DNA from: Actinostola sp. cb2023
Taxonomy: Eukaryota > Cnidaria > Anthozoa > Actiniaria > Actinostolidae
Direction of reading: 5' to 3'
DNA length: 64,000 bases
Assembly (NCBI GenBank): GCA_033675265.1
Contig: JAUJYZ010000325.1
Span: forward strand, 496,001-560,000
Translations under genes and position numbers: made by a program
Part shown: positions 56,928 to 64,000 of the stretch, in pieces
How the letters are laid out: each line of letters begins with the position of its first letter
How positions within the stretch are numbered: the stretch's first letter is position 1
The notes under the pieces: model-generated
What the model was told of the DNA's origin: nothing
Seen by the model: the letters and a program-made list of their open reading frames with translations, nothing else
The model's database searches: none

Positions 56928-58766
56928 TGTCAGTCTAGTCATGCAAGGCGTTGCCATAACAAGACGTATAGATGACCAGAGACATATAATCTTCTAACCA
57001 CTGCACTGTACTACACTTTTTACTTTACCGTGTCTTATATCTCCATAACACGAAGCATAGAATAAAAGTTACGTCTTTCTTCTCTATCTGGAGTTCCTGT
57101 TGTATATATTGACCGGGAGGGACTGGGATTGTTTACGATGGAGTCATAGTTATACATGTAAGAGCGAATGTAAAAAAATCATCATGTTTCGATAAAAAGA
57201 GTCTACTAACAAGAATGCGTAACCGCTGTCCCCACTGATTCTTGAACAGCTGGCTCCGAGATTCGCGAAGAATCAAGCCGCATGACGTTGAAATCCAGTC
57301 ACGGGACGCGAGGGGAATGAGACGAGAAGAGAAGACGTGCAAAAACGACCGTCCGATACAACTGAGACCGATACCCAGTAGTCTACGTGTAATTATTACT
57401 CCCCTCCCCTCCCCCCAGGGGATTTCTACACGTAAGCATCAATGTGTTGAAACTGGATTCGTTGTAAAACGCAAACTTTGTGCAAGTATTACCTGCAGCG
57501 TGCTGTCGTTCGCCGGCTTCAAAAACCCTCGTTCACTTTATGACTAAAATATGAGTCTATCAGACGACAACTTTTTAGAATCATAGTGGCTGAAGGCGGG
57601 AATGGTAACCGTAATTGAATTAACGGTAAATGTCCAAAAACTGTCAATTATGATTCCTCACTACCAGTACCATTCTATCAAAGAAACTATAAAAGATTAA
57701 ACAAGACTTAATATTAAGGAAGTAATTTTTATCAATGGAATTTTGAGTGGTTCTGATTGATCAGGTTGGTTGCCCGGGACACTAATATCAGAGTTTCTTT
57801 ATTAACTATCGATCGATTGATTGAAGAAATTGTCAAATTTGTCAAATTTGAGACAGATTTTGTAAAATATAAACAAATATAGATACCAATATATAATGTA
57901 AATATGTTATAGTTATGAAAGCTTCTCATCTTTGTACTGAAAAGCTAGCACTTGAAGGGTTTCTTAGCTCTTCACACACATCATCTCATACCGTAATAAG
58001 AATTGTATAAATTATGTCTACATTGATTATATATTTGTCTGAAATAAATAAATAAAAAATAAAATATAAAGATGAAGGAACTGCGAAGTAGTTTGAAAAC
58101 TAAATGTTATTCTTGACAAGAAAGTAAGCTGGGCGATCGAGTAAGGAATACTTTGCTGTACGTATTGTTGAAAATGCGGGTCGTGGTTGTTTGAAATGCG
58201 CAAGACGGTTTTGACTTTTAAAATCAAGGTTTTAAAAGCTTTGGAGTTCCACAATCAGAGATTGAAAGCAAATCAACAAGAAATTCTCAATTCTCAATTC
58301 CAAAATTATCTGGACTGTAGAGAAACATCTTGCAATTATACCACGCTTAGGACAGTATCCACATTTGCCCCACTTAAAAGAGAGGACCGTTTTGTTTGGT
58401 TAGCGCTGTTTTATATCCTGTCCGTTTTAACTTTCCCCCTGCACTCTAGCTTGTTAATGGCAGGTTCCCGGTCAGGTATAGAACAATGAGCCACCATTGC
58501 TGTGTTAACAAGTGGCACAAAAGCCTATTCAAATCAAAGAAACTTGATGATAAAGAACAGGGACTCTTTAATAATTGATACCAATTGTCTTATAAAACCA
58601 TCAGCAGGCCAGGCTGACAAGTAGTTCCATTCATTCACTACAGAGGAGAGAGTTACACGGTAAGATGCATGGCTGTGTTCAATGACCCGATAATTTTCCA
58701 CTGAATCCATACAAACTAAGCTTCACCCTCTTCAGTTTTGTAATTCTTTTTGACTTTGTCTTGCAG
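56928..58766. other. Between minicollagen copies; holds the second segmental copy
   Basis: 57390-57890 is the downstream copy of the duplication described at 51335. Around 58351-58390 a segment ('gacagtatccacatttg') resembles 52881-52916. An upstream untranslated exon and promoter of the minicollagen gene should lie here, because an acceptor precedes the start codon, but they were not identified. Confidence 0.55.
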
Positions 58767-58773
58767 GTGAATC

Positions 58774-61592
58774 ATGGACTCTAAGAGAATATTATTAACA
58801 TCAGTCGTAGCGTTACTCGTAGGAGTTGCTTTGGTATATTCATTTCCTGAAAGTTCCGCCAGAAAAGTCGAAGGTTGGTTGTTTTCCATTCTTTTTTTCG
58901 AATCAATGAACCGAGTTTGTCTTGCAAAATGTTTAGTGAATTCACGGAATTCTTCAGCGTTTTAAACACTTTGTAACAATGTTTCTAAAGCTACTTTATC
59001 GTGTAACTTTATGTTTGTCCAACTCAAGCGATAACCAATCAGAAACTAATATATTTTAAGAATTCACTTGTATTGTTAAGAATTTTAGCGTGGTTGTTGC
59101 ACTTTTTGATTAATTTTAGTTTAAAAGATTTTTTTTAGCTAAAAAGATTTTCCAAAAATCATTTAATTTATTTAAAGGAAAAAAATTGTAAGAAAAACGG
59201 ACTATTTTCGCAAGAAATCACCAGCAAAGAAGATTTTCACGTTTCTTGCATACGTAATGAGCACTATGTAACCAAGCCTTCATGGTGGGTGATTGTCTCT
59301 AATGGTGGTACCAGAAGAGAACGAGGACAAAAGATTTTATAAAATAATAACATTTTTTATTTTTCCCGTATTATAGCTGCATTTGATTTTTACTCTTTTG
59401 AGTTAGAAATTTGATACCACGTCAAAAAGTGTATTAACAAGCCATACATTCCATTGAAATGTCTGGGGATTTTAAAACTTAATTTCATTTTAGTTTTTTT
59501 TTTTAAAGAAGAATATCTTAACATAACCTGCATGTTACGAAACTTAAATCCAGTGTTTTTACATGTATTTTTTTGAAATGTGAAACGCCACGTTGTATAT
59601 TTTAAGAAGGGAATCAAAAACAAATCCTGCAATAAAGCGAAATTAGAAAAAAGGGTTTAAATTTTGGCAACAGCTTCGCGAAAAATATTAACTATACACT
59701 CGTTAAATGCGTTCAGATTTGTATTGTGTTCACTAGTACATGGAGATGTTCACGAATTCCTTGATTTTCATCGGTTTTATCGTACAAAAGCATCCAAGTA
59801 TTCTGCGCTTCGGTGGTTGTCTGACTGAACTTCTCATTCTTAATGATATTTTTGACTCGAAATAATAATTCGAGAATGGAAAAAATTTGTAAGAAAATAC
59901 CAGAATTTTTGTAAACTTTCGAATAAATTTAAAAACGACGAAAAACGCTAAGAATAAAACTATGAAAAAAATAAAAAAAATACAATTTAAAGATTCAGAC
60001 CAGACTTCGACGTCGTGCAAGTGGATTAACACTGGCTGAACAGGAGAGTGAGCCTGCAACAGAGAAGTCAGCGGTTATCAACGGTAATTATAGATTGCTT
60101 TAATTTCTTGTAAATTTAAAACAAATTTCCATCATAAAAATCATTTTGAACGTGAATTCTTTTTGCGGAATAAACTTGCTGACGTGTCTGTGTTTAATCT
60201 GCTGACTAATTCTTGAAAATGAACTAAAAATCGATCATAAATTTTTATGAGGGCAATGTGATCCGTTTAATTGTGTAATAGTAAAGTAATATAAAAGCGA
60301 ATGCAATATAATACTAGTTTTTACTTTTGATTTTCAACAGAATATGTGGACAGCGGTGTTGCTCTTTAAACTCTCAGCATTTTGAATAATTACAGTGTAT
60401 TTTAAGAATGTTTAACAATTATAACTAATCAGCCACAAAGCCTAACCAGTAACTATTATCATAGATTTGATATATATTATTATTATAAATACGTTCGAGT
60501 GATTCGTCAAATCGTTTCCAAGATCTGAAGAGACTGGAAACTAGTTGGACACTTTGTCTATGAATAATATATAAAATATATAAAATATATAAAATATATA
60601 AAATATATAAAATATATAAAATATATAAAATATATAAAATATATAAAATATATAAAATATATAAAATATATAAAATATATAAAATATATAAAATATATAA
60701 AATATATAAAAATATAAAAATATATAAAATATATAAAATATATAAAATATATAAAATATATAAAATATTAATAATCTTTTAAATTTTTTCCTGGAAGTGG
60801 CAAGGAATTTTCTTTCAAATATTTTAGAAAATGATTGGATGATTACTGATTACTTATTTTTCTCATAATTTCTATTTCATATATAATTATAATATTATTT
60901 GTTATTCCTTTCTCCCATAAATATCAACCAATTGTGTTGTTCTTCGGTTATCCCCAATTATTTCCTTATTTGGTAACGAATTTCCATATTTGGACCCCCA
61001 GTTATTTCCTTATTTGGAAACGAATTTCCATATTTGGTTCGTTCAAAGTTTTTCGCTAGTCCACTGATTTTAGTTTTAAAAATATGAAAAACAAAACTTA
61101 AACCAAGCAGTTTTCAATAAGATAGCCATTTCTGTATTGCGGTTTTGACGAGTGGTTTATTCATTCGCTGTTCTATTTGCAGCTCAAAGGGATAACATCT
61201 TCAAGCGAAGCCCTTGTGCTCCAGGATGTCCCTACTCATGCGCTCCAGCCTGTACGGCAGTTTGTTGTTCACCACCACCTCCACCACCACTTCCACCACT
61301 CCCACCACCTCTTCCACCACCACCACCACCACCACCAGGCCCACCAGGACCAGACGGACCTATGGGAATGCCAGGACCACAGGGCCCTGATGGACCCAAA
61401 GGACCCCCAGGACCACCCGGTCTTCCTGGCCCACCGGGTATTCCAGGATATCCAGGATCCCCTGCAGGTCCAGCAGGAAGAGACGGCCCTATGGGACCTC
61501 CAGGACCAGGCGGCAACCAAGGTCCACCTGGGGACATGGGCACATTTGGACCACCTGGCTTTTATGGCGGTGTTGGCCTTCATTTAGGATAA
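58774..61592 (+). CDS. Minicollagen (nematocyst capsule wall protein)
   Basis: Two coding exons, 58774-58873 and 61183-61592, are joined in phase 1 (GT-AG) and give 169 residues. The start ATG follows an acceptor at 58764-58766, so there is a further 5' non-coding exon. Residues 1-23 form a signal peptide ([10 protein letters not shown], then a hydrophobic core). A short propeptide ends in NIFKR at 42. The cysteine domain (residues 45-62) has C-x3-C-x3-C-x3-C-x3-CC, the canonical minicollagen pattern that crosslinks by disulphide reshuffling. Polyproline follows, then 14 Gly-X-Y triplets, a single inserted Ala, and about 12 more triplets. The protein ends GGVGLHLG without the usual C-terminal polyproline and second cysteine domain, so it is an incomplete type or an alternative C-terminal exon exists. 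AATAAA lies at 62089. Such proteins fold as trimers in the ER and are packed into the nematocyst capsule wall. An upstream broken copy lies at 52.8-56.9 kb. Confidence 0.92.
58874..61182. other. Minicollagen intron
   Basis: This 2.3 kb intron holds the 9-bp repeat array at 60560-60775. A protein-like stretch at about 59990-60080 reads [20 protein letters not shown] and ends in a phase-1 donor, but no acceptor of matching phase was found. Near 60945-61040 a sequence with 'tatttccttatttgg' is repeated twice. Confidence 0.6.
60560..60775. repeat. 9-bp AT tandem repeat
   Basis: About 23 copies of 'ataaaatat', nearly perfect, in the minicollagen intron. Confidence 0.95.
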
Positions 61593-63167
61593 ACATAAAA
61601 GCGCTATCGAAAATGGTATCCTATAGCAATATGGAGCACAGCTGTGACAAACATCACGAACGTTGTGATTAAGGAGTGTACATAAATTGAAGAAGATGGC
61701 TTTATTCGCTCTGGGATTCCAAATCCGAAACACTCGAATTATCTTTTACTACGATCTCGTTGGATAACATTTACGAGTGATATAATTTTAAATGTGTTAG
61801 TTGAAGTAGATTTAGATGAATTGAAGTATGTAGTGTCCCTATTTAAGAAAGTAGTTTTCGTAGTTTTGAGTCGAATTTAAGAGAAAAAGAACTGAAATAT
61901 CCAGTAACAAAAATTAAAGAGACGTTTTAAAAACTCTACATTTTCACAGATTTTTTGACCTTAGAGATTATGTAAAGACAAACCGAACAGCGAATCGTTG
62001 TTGACAAGTGAATAGTTAACATGAGGTTTCTCATTATTTTTACATTTTTCCCATCTTCATTGTAACACAATGAATAGTAGAAGTTTTCAATAAAATGGCA
62101 TTTGCCACTCAAGGTACTTAAGGCCTGGTTCAAGCCTTAAATAGCAGAAAAACGAAAAAAATTATAATGTCTAATCATTTTGACTAAACATCACAAAACT
62201 TGGCACAGCTTGAGAGTTTTATATCCTCTACTCATTTAAGTGAATGAAATCCAAAACAGCGTATCACGTGGTTAACCACGTGACAAAGAATTTTGAAAAC
62301 AAAATATAAAATGCGGTCGCCAGTTTAAGAGGAAAGTGAAAGCAAATAGTTGTGTATAATCACGTTTATGATCATCTATTAAGCCTCGTTTAGAAAACCT
62401 GTCTCCCGCTTTTTGCAAGGAGAATATTTCGGAAAAGAGGTCACGTGACCATTTCATCAGATTATATTTCTGTAGTTTTCTCTTAAACTATATATAATTC
62501 CGAGGTTTTCTCGACGCTATCTTGTTTAACTGGTTATCCTTAACGCTATTACGTAAAAGGTATTTCGTTGTGAATTGAATTCACGACCGCATTTAAGAAA
62601 AACTATATTTTCCTCCATAAAGTCACGTGACCACATGACGTCACAATTGTTAGATCCAAATTGTCTCAAATCTTGTATATAACCTTATGCCTAAATATGA
62701 GTGCCTAAGTAAATTAGAGCAGCGAGTTATTACAAGAAATGTGATTTTCCAAATTGCCTTTTTGAACCAGGCCTTAAGTACCTTGACAATTGAATGTGTA
62801 TTCAGAGTTCCTTTTCTTACACTTTCCACTATCATACATTTATCCGTTTGTAAATGGAAAACCGGGTGAACTGGAAATTTTCTGAAAACCTGACAACACT
62901 ACGACTCCTGACAACACTGTATCCCATAATCCGTTTTCCAAATTTGTATTCAGAAGAAAAGCATTGTGGTTGTCATGTGTGAAACTGAAACATTCACACC
63001 GTAAAACCGGTATATTTTTTTTGTGTAATTATAACCGGGATTTTATAATTACGGTATGTACCTAATTGACCGAGGCCAATGCAGTATATAAGATATGGAC
63101 CGCGAACCTACCAATCAAAAGGCAAGTTATTTTACATTTTGTTAAATATTGTTGTTTTGTTTCTCAG
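61593..63167. other. Minicollagen 3' UTR and interval before the collagen exon
   Basis: It contains the minicollagen 3' UTR with AATAAA at 62089 and a TIR element at 62110-62785. No first exon for the following collagen exon was recognised here. Confidence 0.6.
62110..62785. mobile_element. TIR element between the two collagen exons
   Basis: A 24-bp inverted repeat, 'caaggtacttaaggcctggt' plus TCAA, is perfect at the two ends. No clear target duplication or coding region is seen, so the superfamily is unknown. Confidence 0.7.
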
Positions 63168-63499
63168 ACCACCAGAGAAGTACACGATATGTGCCTGTAG
63201 TCCAGCCAGTCTTAACTAATTACTATGCTAATCTACCATACGATCCAAGACAGCCCGCAGGACCTGCAGGACCTGACGGACCACCAGGACTACCCGGGCC
63301 TCAAGGACCAAAGGGACCTTCAGGACCTCCTGGACGCGCAGGAAATATCGGTGCTTGGGGATGGAAGGGCTATCCTGGAAACCCAGCAGGACCACCAGGT
63401 AGACCAGGACGCCCCGGACCTCCAGGTCCACGAGGAGGTCAAGGACCAAGTGGAGTTGCAGGACCAGCAGGAATATCCGGGGGAGCGGGAAGGCGATGA
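63168..63499 (+). CDS. Cysteine-free minicollagen-like collagen exon
   Basis: An acceptor (ttctcag) precedes 63168. The exon enters in phase 1 and ends at TGA 63497-63499, giving 110 complete codons. It begins [12 protein letters not shown], has a short Tyr/Pro-rich stretch, then 14 Gly-X-Y triplets ending GYPGNPA. The extra Ala stands in the same place as in the minicollagen at 61183-61592. About 12 more triplets follow, to GGAGRR. There is no cysteine domain and no polyproline. AATAAA follows at 63648. The donor of the minicollagen signal-peptide exon (58873) has the same phase, so this could be an alternative last exon of that gene. It could instead be the last exon of a tandem gene with an unrecognised first exon, or a relic. 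The open frame is intact and has kept its triplets, which argues for function. Confidence 0.75.
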
Positions 63500-64000
63500 G
63501 AATTAATTGTTTATAATTAAGTTGTTTTCTTTGATTCAGTCACAGTATATTTGAAATGGCTAGAAGGTTTTTACAGATCTAGAGCAACTGCAGATCTAGA
63601 ATTTCTGTACAAGTTTTGTATTTCTTTAAATTTTTCACAGACTTCGCAATAAATATTTATCCAAAGAAAAAAGCGTTTGGATTTTGTAACGAATTACAGT
63701 AGCAGCTCGTTCGATCTGTTCCTCACTCTACAGCCTATTCCCCGAGCTACTTGTAATAACAATAGACCTAGAGTAAGTAGTGCTATTAAAAATCTTGTAA
63801 TAGTCCCTTTTCGCGTTCACGGATCCCGTTGTAAAACCGCTGTACTTATTGACATCAGACGCAATTGTACAGGGTTAGCCTCGAGTTAATGCAAATTATT
63901 CATAAATATCAACAAGAACACGAAAAAATGTTGATATAAAACTATAGAAACATCTTTTTAATTGCACGGACTGTTTTCTGAATCGAGGCTAAGCCTGCGT
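63500..64000. other. 3' flank of the collagen exon
   Basis: 3' UTR with AATAAA at 63648-63653; nothing further is recognised to the end of the window. Confidence 0.5.

Noticed and set aside
61232..61583. Gly- or Trp-rich frames on the minus strand over the minicollagen exon
   Set aside because: They are antisense shadows of the Gly-X-Y and polyproline codons.
1..64000. CRISPR arrays, bacterial operons, tRNA or rRNA genes
   Set aside because: None was seen. The tandem arrays have no unique spacers, genes have spliceosomal introns, and no cloverleaf with a typical T-loop was recognised by eye; a tRNA scan would be needed to exclude them fully.

Overview
This is nuclear DNA from an animal, almost certainly a cnidarian. 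It is AT-rich and intron-rich, with small protein-coding exons separated by long introns packed with transposon relics. The decisive marker is a minicollagen gene at 58.8-61.6 kb. Its protein has a signal peptide, a dibasic propeptide end, a cysteine domain of the form C-x3-C-x3-C-x3-C-x3-CC, polyproline and short Gly-X-Y repeats. Minicollagens build the nematocyst capsule wall and are known only from Cnidaria. I could not identify the species.

Layout. 0-9 kb: no host gene, only a reverse-transcriptase relic and several inverted or tandem repeats. 9.27-14.76 kb (+): a complete five-exon CYP3-clan cytochrome P450 of 508 residues. 15-22.9 kb: gene-poor, with hAT-like and pogo-like non-autonomous elements and a 1.6 kb satellite with a 41-bp unit. 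22.99-30.26 kb (+): at least four phase-1 exons of a secreted or membrane protein (signal peptide, V-like Ig domain, Ig domain, fibronectin III); its 3' end is not found. 33.4-34.8 kb: a Harbinger-like MITE broken by a Helentron-like element that carries a 246-residue two-membrane-segment ORF. 37.4-45.65 kb (-): six exons of TOE1, a CAF1/DEDD family 3' exonuclease. Copies of its preceding exon lie at 47.9 and 48.6 kb and share a frameshift. 46-51.2 kb: three more Helentron-like elements and a degenerate block with 0.75 kb periodicity. 51.3-61.6 kb: a tandem duplication whose downstream unit holds the intact minicollagen and whose upstream unit holds a broken one. 63.2-63.5 kb: a cysteine-free collagen exon matching the minicollagen collagen region in design and splice phase.

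The genes do not form one pathway: P450 (oxidative metabolism), Ig/FN3 protein (cell surface or secreted), TOE1 (nuclear RNA 3'-end trimming) and minicollagen (stinging capsule). The most unusual material is the mobile DNA. Four related elements have end hairpins whose stems change in a compensatory way and match a repeat at the opposite end. Several unrelated MITE families have amplified their own end sequence into tandem arrays. A retroelement relic ends in a hammerhead ribozyme motif. All coordinates and exon joins come from reading the sequence by eye; no search or folding program was run.
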